In this document: positions 1 through 11,902 of the stretch, piece after piece
Layout of the letters: each line of letters begins with the position of its first letter
How positions within the stretch are numbered: position 1 is the stretch's first letter
DNA from: Cervus elaphus
Lineage: Eukaryota; Chordata; Mammalia; Artiodactyla; Cervidae
Length of the DNA: 64,000 bases
Reading direction: 5' to 3'
NCBI RefSeq assembly: GCF_910594005.1
Contig: NC_057831.1
Coordinates: 42,056,001-42,120,000 of the forward strand
Notes under the pieces: generated by a model
Told to the model about the DNA's origin: nothing
Databases searched by the model: none
Seen by the model: only the letters and a program-made list of their open reading frames with translations
Made by a program: the position numbers and the translations under genes

Positions 1-1479
1 CCTATCAATACTAAATACACAGTTCTGTAACCTGATTTTCCTGTTGAAACTTATTTTCCATGTTTTTTGGCTGCAGCTACCACATTTGATATATTGCACT
101 TAATGACAGGTTGTTCCCTCCACCAATAGATGCTCCTCCCACCTTTAGCAGTAGCTGTTGGACTCCTGCTTGCTGAGAAATGCTAAGCTCCTCAATGCCT
201 CTGTAGCTACAGTAACACTGGGGAGAAAGAGGATGTGCTGTTTTTCCTTTCTCTCTCATCCCACCCACACAGTCAAATCAATTTTTATCCATTTAAAGAC
301 TAACAATCTCTCATGAATTATGTTTGAACACAAGTCTAGTGGTCATGTAGTCATTCTTAGTATTTTTATTCCATTTTTTATTTCATCTCCCTGCAATTAT
401 AATCTTACATTTATTTTTAATTCTGTTCAAGGATTTGTTAGCAATTTAGAGCTGAAGCACAAACATTACTGATTTATTGATATTATTGATTCAGCTCTTC
501 CTCCCACACCAAGTGGCTTAAATTGAAATAACCTGAGGATGAGAAACAAAACTTAATGTTGCATGGTTTCAGAGAACCTCATAAAACCCAGTGGGTGGCT
601 TCTTCCCGGCCATAATAGGAAACAAATGGTTAGAACAAAGTCAGAAAAAAAGATTTTACCAGATCTAGGTTACATTTTCTTGGTTTGCTCCCATAGCACC
701 CTGTATTTTCCTAATGAAACCTTGCATTACACTTTCTCTCTTGTTGATTACCCTTCTTTCTTAATGGACTATGAATTTTGTGAAAGCAGAGAATTCATAC
801 ATTTTAGTTTAAGCCTTGATTCCAAGTGCTACAGCGACTGTGGTTTAAAAATGCTTTAAAAATATCTGATGAATGAATAAATGAATACTTGGAAGTAAAA
901 TAGTAGGAAACATGGAATTGACCAGAGAAACACATGAATCAAGCCCCAAAGCCAGACAGAACAAGACTGGAAGGATTGGAGTGATATATTCTCTAAGCCC
1001 CACTCTCTTATGAGTAAAGATAAGAAAAGTAACTCTAGACTACAGCAGATGCTACTTGCAAGTAGGTATAGAAAGGAAAGCCAAAACCCATTAATTTTTT
1101 TTTTAAAAGAAATGCATTAAATGAATAGACACATCCAACAGTATTTTGGCAAAACTAAGAAAACCTAATAAATAATAAATCAATAATCTAATAATATGCA
1201 GAAACTAGGGAACAGCCAAACCATGGATACAGGGATTTTTAAAAATTGCCAAGCATATAAACTATGTCTCGTGCTAATGAAATTAACTATACAATGAAAT
1301 AATGATTGTATGCAGAGGGACCAGGAGGTGGTTAAAGCTAATAAAGACTCATGAAGTGGGAAATGTTAGTAGTTTAATAACTATGGAATACATTCCAAAA
1401 AGTTTTTGGAGATTTTCTTTCAAAAGCATATGTAAATTCATATGATGAGTTTTTTCAAAGAGTTAAGAAACAATCTATC
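1..1479. other. Unassigned AT-rich non-coding DNA
   Basis: No gene or confidently assigned repeat is visible here. Short open frames near 77-268 (minus) and 563-859 (plus) show no recognisable domain and look like chance frames. The part after about 1080 may be more of the degraded L1 that becomes recognisable near 1480. Confidence 0.5.
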
Positions 1480-1889
1480 AATGCTGTAGAAGTTACTTCA
1501 GAGCATGAATGCAGCTGGAAAGATTCCATATTAATTTCTGTAAAGACAGTACAATGCGAATATTAAAACCTAGCAAATAGAGATCAATAACCCTTACCAA
1601 TTTTTAATGGCAAAATTATAAATGAAATACTAACAGATGAAAACCTGCAATAATATGTACTCAAGAAGACTTCATCTAGGGGATTTGAATGCCACTAGAT
1701 GCCAAAAAGTTATTTTTAAAAATTCATCATGCAGCTATAATTTTAAAAGGAAGCCTCTTTGTCAATAATTTTCAAAAGCTTATTTTTTAATATGATGAAA
1801 AAAACACCTATCCCAAATGGTACTTTTTCCATCATAGTTAAGTGCTGAATCACTAAAGAAATTTTCATTAGAGGTGGAAAAACAAATAT

Positions 1890-3873
1890 GTGACAAATGG
1901 ATTCAAGGGATTAGATATGATAGACAGAGTGCCTGAAGAACTATGGACAGAGGTTCGTGACATGGTACAGGAGGCAGGGATCAAGGCCATCCCCAAGGAA
2001 AAGAAACGCAAAAAGGCAAAATGGTTGTCTGAGGAGGCCTTACAAATAGCTGTGAAAAGAAGAGAAGCGAAAAGCAAAGGAGAAAAGGAAAGATATTCCC
2101 ATTTGAATGCAGAGTTTGAAAGAAGAGCAAGGAGAGATAAGAAAGCCTTCCTCAGTGATCAATGTAAAGAAAGAGGAAAACAGTAGAATGGGAAAGATTA
2201 GCAATCTCTTCAAGAAAATTAGAGATACCAAGGGAACATTTCGTGCAAAGATGGGATCGATAAAGGACAGAAATGGTATAGACCTAACAGAAGCAGAAGA
2301 TCTTAAGAAGAGGTGGCAAGAATACACAGAAGAACTATACAAAATAGATCTTCATGACCCAGATAATTATGATGGTGTGATCACCAGCCTAGAGCCAGAG
2401 AACCTGGAATGTGAAGTCAAGTGGGCCTTAGGAAGCATCACTACGGACAAAGCTAGTGGACGTGATGGAATTCCAGTTGAGCTATTTCAAATCCTAAAGA
2501 TGATGCTGTGAAAGTGCTGCACTCAATATGCCAGCAAATTTGGAAAACTCGGCAGTGGCCACATGACTGGAAAAGGTCAGTTTTCATCCCAAGCCCGAAC
2601 AAAGGCAATGCCAAAGAATGCTCAAACTACCTCACAATTGCACTCATCTCACATGCTAGTAAAGTAATGCTCAAAATTCTCCAAGCCAGGCTTTAACAGT
2701 ACATGAACTGTGAACTTCCAGATGTTCAACATCTGCAACTGCCAACATCCGTTGGGTCATCGAAAGAGCAAGAGAGTTCCAGAAAAACATCTACTTCTGC
2801 TTTACTGACTATGCCAAAGTCTTTGACTGTGTGGATCACAACAAACTCTGGAAACTTCTTAAGAGATGGGAATACCAGACCACCTGACCTGCCTCTTGAG
2901 AAACCTGTATGCAGGTCAGGAAGGAACAGTTAGATCTGGACATGGAATAACAGAATGGTTCCAAATTGGGAAAGGAGTCTGTCAAGGCTGTATATTGCCA
3001 CCCTGCTTATTTAACTTATATGCAGAGTACATCATGAGAAACACTAGAAGCACAAGCTGGAATCAAGATTGCCGGGAGAAATATCAATAACCTCAGATAT
3101 GCAGATGATGTCACCATTATGGCAGAAAGTGAAGAAGAACTAAAGAGCCTTCTTGATAAAAGTGAAAGAGGAGAGTGAAAAAGTTGGCATAAACCTCAAC
3201 ATTCAGAAAACTAAGATCATGGCATCTGGCCCCATCATGGCAAATAGATGGGGAAACAGTGGAAGCAGTGTCAGACTTTATTTTGGGGGGCTCCAAAATC
3301 ACCACAGATGGTGATTGCAGCCATGAAATTAAAAGACGCTTACTTCTTGGAAGGAAAGTTATCACCAGCCCAGACGGCATATTAAAAAGCAGAGACATTA
3401 CTTTGCCAACAAAGGTCCATCTAGTCAAGGTTATGGTTTTTCCAGTGGTCATGTATGGATGTGAGAGTTGGACTATAAAGAAAGCTGAGCACCGAAGAAT
3501 TGATGCTTTTGAACTGTGGTGTTGGAGAAGACACTTGAGATTCCCTTGGACTGCAAAGAGATCCAAACAGTCCATCCCAAAGGAAATAAGTCCAGAATAT
3601 TCACTGGAAGGACTGATGCTGAATCTGAAACTCCAATATTTTGGCCACCTGATGCGAAGAACTGACTCATTGGAAAAGACCCTGATGCTGGGGAAAATTG
3701 AAGGCAGGAGGAAAAGGGGATGGCACAGAATGAGATGGTTGGATGGCATCACTGACTCAATGGACATGAGTCTGAGTAAACTCCGGGAGTTGGTGATGGA
3801 CAGGGAGACCTGGTGTGCTGCAGTCCATGGGGTTGCAGAGAGTCAGACACAACTGAGTGACTGAACTGAACCG
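1890..3873 (+). mobile_element. BovB (RTE) LINE, 5'-truncated copy
   Basis: The body matches the other BovB copies in this window, and the 3' end carries the characteristic repeated ACTGAACTGAA-type terminus. The copy begins within the linker between endonuclease and reverse transcriptase, so the endonuclease is absent. The flanks share AACAAATAT (1881-1889 and 3874-3882), a 9-bp target-site duplication that fixes both ends. It lies inside an older L1. Confidence 0.93.
1893..3864 (+). pseudogene. BovB ORF remnant: reverse transcriptase and C-terminal domain, broken
   Basis: In an intact BovB this frame encodes one polyprotein (APE-type endonuclease, then reverse transcriptase and a C-terminal region) that drives target-primed insertion of its own RNA. 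Here only the linker, RT and C-terminus remain, in at least five frame pieces: 1890-2186, 2107-2511, 2508-2696, 2866-3090 and 3259-3864. The RT motif-B region (QGCILPPCLFNLYAEYIM) is readable near 2980-3035. The catalytic YADD is intact near 3100 but lies in a different frame, as LRYADDVTIMAE. The C-terminal piece of about 200 residues is still open and includes YGCESWTIKKAEHRR and FELWCWRR. Frameshifts and stops make it non-functional. Confidence 0.9.
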
Positions 3874-5104
3874 AACAAATATATACAAGGAAATACTGAG
3901 CATTTATTACAATTAACATTATTTAATATAAGTCCAAGAGTCTAAATACTACATAAAGATGTCACATTTTAAAATGAGTTCTATAGTTCAAAATGAGGAA
4001 TAAAATTATCATTATTTTCAGATAATATCAGCTGTCTATTTCAAAAATCTAAGATAATCAACTTAATAGAAATATATCACTAAAAATAAAGGCAAGCAAG
4101 AACAGACCAAAATGAATATAAAAAAATTCGATGGTCTACTCCCGCCAAAATGACTAAAGACTGAGCACACCAAATGTTAAGAATGCAGAGCAACTCAGAT
4201 TCTCAGGAAATGCTTATAGGGATGAAAATGACACAAGCACTTTGGAAACAATTCAGCAGATCCCTAAAAATGAGATTTACATCACCAGACAATTCATATA
4301 TCCTGTTCCTAGGTATTTATCCGGGAAGTCATGAAAATATATATTCAGACAAAGACTTCTACATGAATATTCATAGCACACTATTCATAACAGTAAAATT
4401 AGAAACAAAAATCCATCAACAAGTGAATGAAAAAATAATCTGGTATACCCATACAATGGAATATTATTTAGCCATAAAAAGAACTGAACTATTGACACAT
4501 GCAACAGCATGGATGAATCTCAAAACCATTATTCCAAGGGAAAGGAGCCAGAGAACAGACTAGATCCTGAACAATCCTATTCATGTAAAGACAGAACTGC
4601 ACATGAAGGTAAAGTGGAATAAAGCAGATGACTGGTTTTCCAGGTAGGGAATGAAGAATGGTGTAGGTTGCAAAGGGGCAGGAGAAATTTGGGTTGGGAA
4701 GCAGTGATGCCAATGTTTGGTATTGTGTTTTGGTGGTAGTTTCATTTGTATATATATCAGTCAAAACTCAAGTTGTACACTTTAAATTGATATGGGTTAT
4801 TACATACATATTATACCTTAACAAAGTTACAATTTAAAAAATACAACAGAACCTTCTGGACAAGGAAATTCAAAGGTCAGGAGACACTTTGTGGTACCTC
4901 ACCAAATTAAATTGTTTAAATTCTTTTAACTCCCCTCTATATGCTCTACTAGCTTTTAGTTGCTTATAGATTATAGGTTTCATTGCAATAATTAATAAAA
5001 TGTAAATATGTGAAGATATAAACATTTATGCAATGGAATTATTAATGATCTTATTAATTTATTCTCCATTTCTCCCTCATCGATTGGGCATGGGAGAGAA
5101 AGAG

Positions 5105-5545
5105 GGAGGAGAGATTGAGATTAACTTTACTTAGATGACCATGCCTAACAACACAATTTATTTCCTTAACTCTCTTTTAACCAGGGGTAACCACATACCA
5201 TACAGTTGGTTGGGAATAGAGAAAGGAAATCCTACAGATGGGGCTTCTAGGAATACTATCGTTTTGATGATACAGGGAGACATTCAGTTGACACATATTT
5301 CCCTTCCTCCCCTCCCTTTCCTCCTAGCAAGAGAGCATGAATGATGGCTTGGAGGTCCAGCAGCCATCTTGTAACACAGAGAAAACCTTAAAATGCTAAA
5401 GATGGAAAGCAAAAAGAGAAAAAGAACCTGAGCCAGTTTGGAGTACAAACTCTGTTTCCCTTGCTACATGAGAAAAATCAATCTCTTATAAATTTCATGC
5501 AGCTATACAAAATTCTACTAACTCCAGCATTTGTTGAGCTGGAAG
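5105..5545 (+). repeat. Possible ancient LTR-like (MLT1-type) repeat
   Basis: The stretch around 5340-5400 (GCAGCCATCTTG followed by an A-rich segment) resembles a mammalian-wide LTR-type repeat that I associate with MaLR/MLT1. The match is from memory and degraded, and the family is not certain. Confidence 0.3.
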
Positions 5546-8165
5546 AAGAAATAAGACTTTTATTACCAAACCAATCACATGTTGTTATTGTTGAAATGGG
5601 AATTTGAAGATCAAGTCATCAGGTCTCTCATTATACCCTTGATGAAACAAGTCCAGAAAAATGTGAGTGATTTTCTCAGCAGGACACAACCAAGAGTCAA
5701 ATCCAAGTCTCTTGATTTTCAGTCCAGTACCATTTCTACTATACCTGTTGCCACAATAAATTTTTAAAAAAATAACCTGTAGAGAGACTACTCTGTACCA
5801 GGTACTGTGCTTGGTGATGTATGGAGGCAAAAATGTGTAAGACTGTGTTTATATCCTATAAGAGGAATGAAATACACATGAAGAGAGAAGACTATACCAG
5901 ACTATGAAATTGTAAACACAGATGTATAATAAAGCTACTGAAAAGCCTTATTAAGTTATTAACCACAGACTCTAGAAGAGAAAAAGACAAATAGTATCAG
6001 CCAGTGTCATACATAGTAAGTGACGAGGTATTAGTGTCCATATTAGGGAAACATTTTGGCGAGGAATTGTCAGAGATGTTTGTAAGAAGGAATGATGGCT
6101 GATCTTCCTTGAAAGAAAGATGGAGTTAAGACAGGCACAAGACAATGAAGAGGACATTCGTAGAAGGCATAAATTCCTTTGGCAACGAGGTGGTAGTGGG
6201 AATGACCAAGAAACATCTTGGGGAAAATGCAAATGAAATAGTTTGACTACACTGTGTATACATATAATTCTTCTGTAATATATACATAATATACATTAAT
6301 TCTAAATCACGAGGAAATGATCAATTATAGTATGTTATGATTGTTTATTTCAGCGCCCAGGATAGTGCTGGACCATAGTAGAGGATCAATTAATGTACAA
6401 GTAATTCATTCACATAGTAAAGGTTGTGTGCAAACCAAAAGATTACTGCAGAGTCTCTAGAGATATTAAAGCATCCTTTATAAATCCTCCAAGCTTATAT
6501 AATCCATTTCTCTTCCCAGATAAAAAGGTAAGTTTTAAGGACCACTGGAAATCAGCAGAGTTACCTAGGTAACTCACTAGGTAAAGTACGTGAGAATTAA
6601 ATTCTGATTGTAAAGTATTTCCTTTAATGCCTGCCTTTTGAAGAGGCAACAGATATAGCATCAAAGCTTCCACTTAAAAAGCAGATAAAAGGAAACAGAT
6701 GACTCAATTCTGATATATCTAAACATCTACTTTTGATTTCAGTCATCTTTCTTTTGAGCTTTTGGTTATTTTTAAAACTACCTTCCGACTGTGGCCAAAT
6801 GAGTTCACAGTAATAAGAACTAGGTGATATCTAGACAATAGAAGTTACTTGAGTACTTGAGGCTAAAAAAGAATCTTAAGGTTTTCTGAATGACCCAGAT
6901 TAGACAAAAAGCAAATTCGCTTATGCTATCTACGAAATATATGTGCCAAAATGTTTAGATAACAGCCCAATATTGCTAATCTATGCGTATGTGATGCTCA
7001 GAGCTGACAGCTTAAAAAAAGAAAAAACACTTGTTTGAAAGATGGCCAACTACCAAATCACCAAAGCATCAGGATAACCACTGGAAAATGTCAATCATCT
7101 GAATGTGTTGCTGGATTTACAATGGATACAGTTGATTCTGCTGCTTTCACACTGGCAACCTGCCCTCTTGTTGGATAATGGTGGTCACAGGTGGTCAGAA
7201 GAAAGACAAATGTCTGCTGGAAGCCAAAGTTTCTGGTTGAAAGGAGGAAAATATGTTTCCCTAGATGCTGAGAAATAGTTGACTCCTCTGACTTTTCCCT
7301 TCATTAGAATCCTTCGTGTTGATACATACTAGAGTTTACTGTTAACACTTTTTTATTTAAAAAAAAATACAGTTATTCAATCTAGAGACTATTTTATCAA
7401 AGCCCATGAAGTCAGACCCGTGCGTGTGGTTCTTCCCACAAAAATTATCACATGCTAATGACAGATGCCATGTTACCTAGTATGGGATACACTCGGGTCC
7501 TCCTATAAGAGTGTGAATCCATTGAGGATTTGGGGATTGTAGCTAGTTTTGACACTAATTGAAAGACAAAGCAACGGTCAGAGAAAGATGGTAATTAATG
7601 ATAAGTCTTGTAATTAATGATAATGACTTATCATCCAAGTTAATACCAAAAAACATCAGGGCATAAGGAAAGGTTGAATTGACTTGCTTATTAGTAATAC
7701 ATCCTAGACGTTAGCTTACTCACCCTACAGTGGCAAACTGGAGAGCCCAGCCTCATTCACAGGCAGGGCTTTGAAGTCTAACATTACCAGATGGATGAGA
7801 GCTGAGGAGAAAAGATATATCACTTCTGCCAGGAGGCTGTTCCCAAAGCAGAAGGGAGGGGGCTGAACTGTGCTCAATACTTTCTTCTCTCACTAGTTAT
7901 AGTGCCCAAGCCCCTGCCCCTGCCCAGAAGAGCAAGGGATGCTGCAGGGAGCCAGTGTTACTCTATTCAAGAGTCCCTCCGAATGGCAACAAGACACAGA
8001 GGAGGAAACGTTTCCCATTTCCAACAGAGAGCACCATTCATATCTAAGTGGGGTTTTGTTTGTTTTTTCATGTCTCCAATACCAAAAACAGTGCTCTGCT
8101 CAGTAACTGCTTATTTATAAACATTAACTGTAAGTGTGATGACCTCCAAAGACAGAGATCTGTTT
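5546..8165. other. Unassigned non-coding DNA
   Basis: No gene is visible. Short L2/MIR-like 3' ends may be present near 5790-5830 and 6350-6420, but they are too short to call. A small local repeat and hairpin at 7591-7634 is listed separately. Confidence 0.5.
7591..7634. repeat. 14-bp direct repeat with overlapping 10-bp inverted repeat
   Basis: GTAATTAATGATAA occurs at 7591-7604 and again at 7610-7623. ATGATAAGTC (7598-7607) is the exact reverse complement of GACTTATCAT (7625-7634). This looks like a local replication-slippage product. Confidence 0.8.
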
Positions 8166-8169
8166 TTAA

Positions 8170-8335
8170 AGTCAAAGTTGAATCCTGCTTCAGAATCTCT
8201 CCAACTGTATGCCTTTAGGCAACTAGTTGAACCTCCTTGATTTTATCAACTATAAGATCCAGATGGTAAATACGTAGCTCACAGGAGTCTCAAAGATTAA
8301 ATATCTCAAGAGTTTATCCCAGTGCTGGTGGGAAC
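8170..8335 (+). repeat. MIR SINE remnant
   Basis: The order of degraded blocks follows MIR: a 'gaatcctgcttc' core, a 'gcctttaggcaactag' segment, then a 'gattaaat' block and a 'cccagtgctggt' end. It is an old, tRNA-derived mammalian SINE with no expected function. Confidence 0.55.
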
Positions 8336-8435
8336 AGAGAGGCATTCAAAGCTGTGAGCTCCATTCCTCTTCTTTACCCCTAATAAAACTTGCTCTCAGG
8401 AAAAAAAGAAAAAATCTTGTCCTAGGCACCATTTA

Positions 8436-8631
8436 GGGCTTCCCTTGTGGCTCAGCTGGTAAAGAATCCACCTGCAATGTGGGAAACCTGGGTTCGATCC
8501 CTGGGTTGGGAAGATCCCCTGGAGAAGAGAAAGGCTACCCAATTCCAGTATTCTGGCCTGGAGAATTCCGTGGACTGTATAGTCCATGTGGTCGCAGAGT
8601 TGGACATGACTGAGCGACTTTCACTTTCAGA
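8436..8631 (+). mobile_element. Bov-tA SINE (tRNA-Glu plus BovB 3' end)
   Basis: The 5' half is the tRNA-Glu-like head (GGCTTCCCTTGTGGCTCAG, then GGTTCGATCCC as B box). The 3' half is the BovB-derived tail with GTCGCAGAGTTGGACATGAC. CACCATTTA occurs on both sides (8427-8435 and 8632-8640), so the insertion is delimited by a 9-bp target-site duplication. It is non-autonomous. Confidence 0.93.
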
Positions 8632-8640
8632 CACCATTTA

Positions 8641-9384
8641 TGCTCCCATCAGTAAGTTTTCCTCTGCCAGGACCATTTTTCTGCTTTAGCCCTTTCAGCC
8701 AGTGTAATAAAAGGCTAGTTCAGTCAGGTGTGGTCGAGGAGCCAAACAAGAGGGACCTCAGATGAGGGCACCATTTTGAATATCAGGGCCTCTGGAATTT
8801 TCTGTCATTATTTCCAATGCCACCTCAATCCCTGCACCACTTGGAAGGACTCTAACTCTTTGTTTCTGAAGGACTGTCACAGGGACAATGTCCCTTAAAT
8901 GGCAAGAGGGATATGAAAGATGAAGAACAGGAAAAGAAATAAGAAAGATCTGGGCCCTGATTGCCTTGCTGCTAAAAACAAATGAAATGGTGATCAAGAT
9001 CTGTGACTGAGTGCTGAAATGTTTAGAGAATTGAAACTTAACGTGCTTGCTTTTAATTGCTCCTTAATGGCACACAGAATTACTAGACATTAAATCACTT
9101 TAGAGGAGCGCAGGCACAATCACTTTATCTGGGTAAAGTCACCTTTAGTTTTTTTATGCCAGCCATGAAATGCTAGAAGATATCACAATTGTTTGTTTCA
9201 CCTGGAAAATATTCCCAGGTCCTTAGACCCTACCCACAGCCAGATGTCATCAGAAAAATTAATGACCAATTGCAAGTGCCACTTTGCCTGAGATACATAG
9301 TATATATCAACTTCATTGTAAGGAAATAGTTGTAAGAGAAACTGGAGATTCAAAAGAGCTGCAGAAGAGATTCAGAGCTGCAGA
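8641..9384. other. Unassigned non-coding DNA
   Basis: I see no gene, RNA gene or assignable repeat in this stretch. Confidence 0.5.
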
Positions 9385-9510
9385 AGCAGCTCTGTACAGT
9401 GGAAATAACACAGCCTTTAGGAATAGGTAGGGCTGAATTTGAATCCTAATTCTGTTTCCTTTCATTGCATTTGTACAGTATATCCATCATGGATGAGTCA
9501 CTTAACCACT
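9385..9510 (+). repeat. MIR SINE remnant
   Basis: The block 'gctgaatttgaatcctaattctg', followed by 'gatgagtcacttaaccactctttacctc', follows the MIR core order. The 3' half is missing. Confidence 0.65.
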
Positions 9511-9759
9511 CTTTACCTCCCCCAAAAGTTCCAAGAGAACATTCCTTCCTTACAACACTGAGAAACACACTGGGGAGCACCATCCTCTTCGAAAAGTAAC
9601 TGTACCTTGGATAAAGGCAGGAAGCACTGCCATTGAATGGACGCCCTTATTACAATGAGAATGATGAGATCTGATGGTGGCAACTTCACTGCCAGCCGTA
9701 CGATGGGGCAGTTGGCAATCATTTGCAGCATGGCTAGCATGGAAAAGAGGATAGCTTGA

Positions 9760-10001
9760 GGGACTTCCCCGGTGGTCCAGGGGTTAAGAATCTGCCTTGC
9801 AATCCAGGGGACATGGGTTCAATCCCTGCTCAGGGAACTAAGATCCCATATGCTAACAGAGTAACTAAACCAGAGGGCCACATCTACTGAGCCTGCATGC
9901 CACAACTAGAGAGTCTGCATGCCAGAGTAAAAGATCACACATGATGCAATAAAGATCCTGTGCGCTGCAACTGAGACCTGATGCAGCCAAATTAAAAAAA
10001 T
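9760..10001 (+). mobile_element. CHR-type tRNA-Glu SINE
   Basis: The head GGACTTCCCCGGTGGTCCAG and the B box GGTTCAATCCC mark the tRNA-Glu part. The body ends in GACCTGATGCAGCCAAATTAAA, typical of the cetartiodactyl CHR family and unlike the BovB-tailed Bov-tA. A 17-bp target duplication (AAAAGAGGATAGCTTGA) is exact at 9743-9759 and 10002-10018. Confidence 0.92.
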
Positions 10002-10018
10002 AAAAGAGGATAGCTTGA

Positions 10019-11219
10019 CCTGAAGGGATCTTTGGCTGATATAGTGCATGTTAGCAGGTGCATAGTATTCCCTGCAAGTTGTATAACAAGACAGTCTCAT
10101 CCCCTGGGACTGGTATATGGTAGCCCACTAAGATTCCAGTTCATCCATGTTCCACACACAAAACTCTAATATGTTAAACAACACATGAAGGCTCCACATT
10201 TAATTTCCATATCTTCATTCATAAACAGTACTCTAGATCATGAGAGTATATTCTCTCTAAATAGAAAGAAAAATCATTGCAATTCACACTATCTACTAAA
10301 AAAAGCAGTATTTTAATAATTTTATTTCCATTTTGGAAACATCACACATATCCTATGGATGTACTACTCCCATTTATTTAATTATCCTGTATGGCTACTG
10401 GGTGGAAAGGAATTTAGGAATTCCAACTCTGCCATTTGACCTGTACAACTCTGTAGATCCGGAGATGCCTGAAACGTGTGTGGCTGTATGGATGCTCTAT
10501 GGAGCCTATTACAAGCCTCAGAAAGAGAAGCACAGTGGGTTTGGAGGCAGGTTCATGTCCCTTTCGGTGGATAGCTATGCTTCTTCTGAAAAATAGTTCT
10601 TGATTGCTTTTGGACTCCTGTAGAGACTGAACACCTCCCCATGAAAGAGTAGGGAACCATATAGCCTAAAAGAAACTTAGTTACATATTCCCAGCAGTAT
10701 CCATGATCAAGTGGAAGCTGTAGGTATAAGATTGAGTTCAAGAAAGTCTTTGGAGACAGTTTGCATAATTGGCTCTTAACACCAATGTGCCTACCCTAAT
10801 TCCCACACAGGTCCTGTCACGTATTCCTCAATCCACTCCTATGTCCTCATGAAGAATTCCCAATAATCAACCAACTTACTAAGGAAAAAACTGACTTACA
10901 GAAGACTCTGCATAATATGCTGACCTGAAAGGAGAACGCTGTGGTATTATAGCCTTATTTAGTTAAGGCCTGAAGGACAGTTAAGTAGGAAATGTTCCTA
11001 GTTGGAAAAATTACAAGAAGTACATCTCCCAGTGCCCTGCACATGGAAAGAATGAAGGACTGAGATGAATCTCTGTATCAATCCATGGAGTAATGGCTAC
11101 ATGAATTAACTGTATCCAAGAAGAAAATCTCCTCTACCCTTCTAGGTTCTTCTGGCTTGTCTAAGAAATAAATTGACATGAGATATTAATATGAAAAAAA
11201 ATCAAACAGAAGTGTAATA
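10019..11219. other. Unassigned non-coding DNA
   Basis: No gene is supported. An open frame at 10333-10596 (plus) has no recognisable domain and no flanking gene structure. Confidence 0.5.
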
Positions 11220-11362
11220 ACAGGATGAGATGGTTAGATAGCATCAATGACTCAATGGACGTGAATTTGAGCAAACTCTGGGAGATAGTGGATGACAGAG
11301 TAGCTTCGTGTGCTACAGTCCATGGGGTTGGAAAGAGCCAGACATGACTTAGCGAGTTCACA
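11220..11362 (+). mobile_element. BovB 3'-end fragment
   Basis: About 140 bp match the extreme BovB 3' end (GATGAGATGG, then CATGGGGTTGG, then AGCCAGACATGAC). It is diverged, heavily 5'-truncated and non-coding. I could not confirm a target duplication. Confidence 0.85.
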
Positions 11363-11653
11363 AAATAAGTGGGAGAGGCCCAGGAAAACTGAGTCACTCA
11401 CCAAAATGGCCAAAACCTTCACCTATCTTCACCCATCTTCAGCTAAAGACAAAAGAGGATGTTGGAGGAAGGGGTTTGGGACATCAAATGGGGAGGACGG
11501 CAATTCACACAAAGATGGAAAAGAAAATATTATGTTTGGTAAATAAATATTTGCTGGGCCCTGCAGAGACAATGGGACACAGATAGGAATTTTAACAGAC
11601 GTTACTAGTTTCCTCTCATCTACCATATTTAAATCGTACTATGCTTATCTATG

Positions 11654-11889
11654 AGTTTACTAACCTTAACAATCGTCCCTGGTGGCTCAAAGGGTAAAGA
11701 ATCTGCCTGCAAAAAAAAAAAAAAAAAAAGAATCTGCCTGCAATATGGGAGACCTGTGTTTGATCCTTGGGTCCCCTGGAGGAGGAAATGGCTACCTACT
11801 CCAGTATTCTTGCCTGGGCAATGCCATGGACAGAGGGGCCTGGTGGGGTGGCCAAGAGTTGGACATGACTGAATGACTAACACAACAAC
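11654..11889 (+). mobile_element. Bov-tA SINE interrupted by poly(A)
   Basis: A Bov-tA head (CCTGGTGGCTCAAAGGGTAAAG) and BovB-derived tail (AAGAGTTGGACATGACTG) are present. ATRCTTATCTATG flanks it (11641-11653 and 11890-11902), a 13-bp target duplication with one mismatch. A poly(A) block with its own duplication of SINE sequence interrupts the A-box-proximal part at about 11713. Confidence 0.9.
11696..11743 (+). mobile_element. Poly(A)-only retrotransposition footprint with 17-bp TSD
   Basis: AAAGAATCTGCCTGCAA occurs at 11696-11712 and again at 11727-11743, with only adenines between them (11713-11726; the whole run is 19 A). Removing one repeat and the added A restores a normal Bov-tA. The structure fits target-primed reverse transcription that stopped within the poly(A) tail. 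Replication slippage would not easily create a 17-bp non-A duplication next to the run. Confidence 0.8.
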
Positions 11890-11902
11890 ATACTTATCTA
11901 TG

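Larger units (their letters stand above)
1480..4850 (+). mobile_element. Ancient sense L1 LINE, split by a BovB insertion
   Basis: The left part (about 1480-1880) is weakly L1 ORF2-like. The right part (3883-4850) ends in a recognisable L1 3' region. Around 4440-4560 the frame reads YYLAIKRTELLTHATAWMN, the usual conserved C-terminal/3' L1 segment, and near 4750-4830 there is the typical AT-rich terminus. A 2 kb BovB sits between the halves with a 9-bp target duplication. Divergence is high, so this is an old L1M-class copy. The left boundary is uncertain and could be HAL1-like. Confidence 0.6.

Noticed and set aside
3117..3767. Minus-strand open frame of 216 codons
   Set aside because: It is the antisense shadow of the BovB C-terminal coding region. 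The plus-strand frame at 3259-3864 carries the recognisable motifs.
8436..8520. tRNA-Glu gene
   Set aside because: The A- and B-box-like sequence belongs to the head of a Bov-tA SINE. The tRNA fold is not maintained, and BovB-derived sequence follows directly. The same applies to the other SINE heads.
10333..10596. Open frame of 87 codons as a small gene
   Set aside because: It starts without ATG and has no recognisable domain, conserved context or splice structure. Its length is expected by chance in 64 kb.
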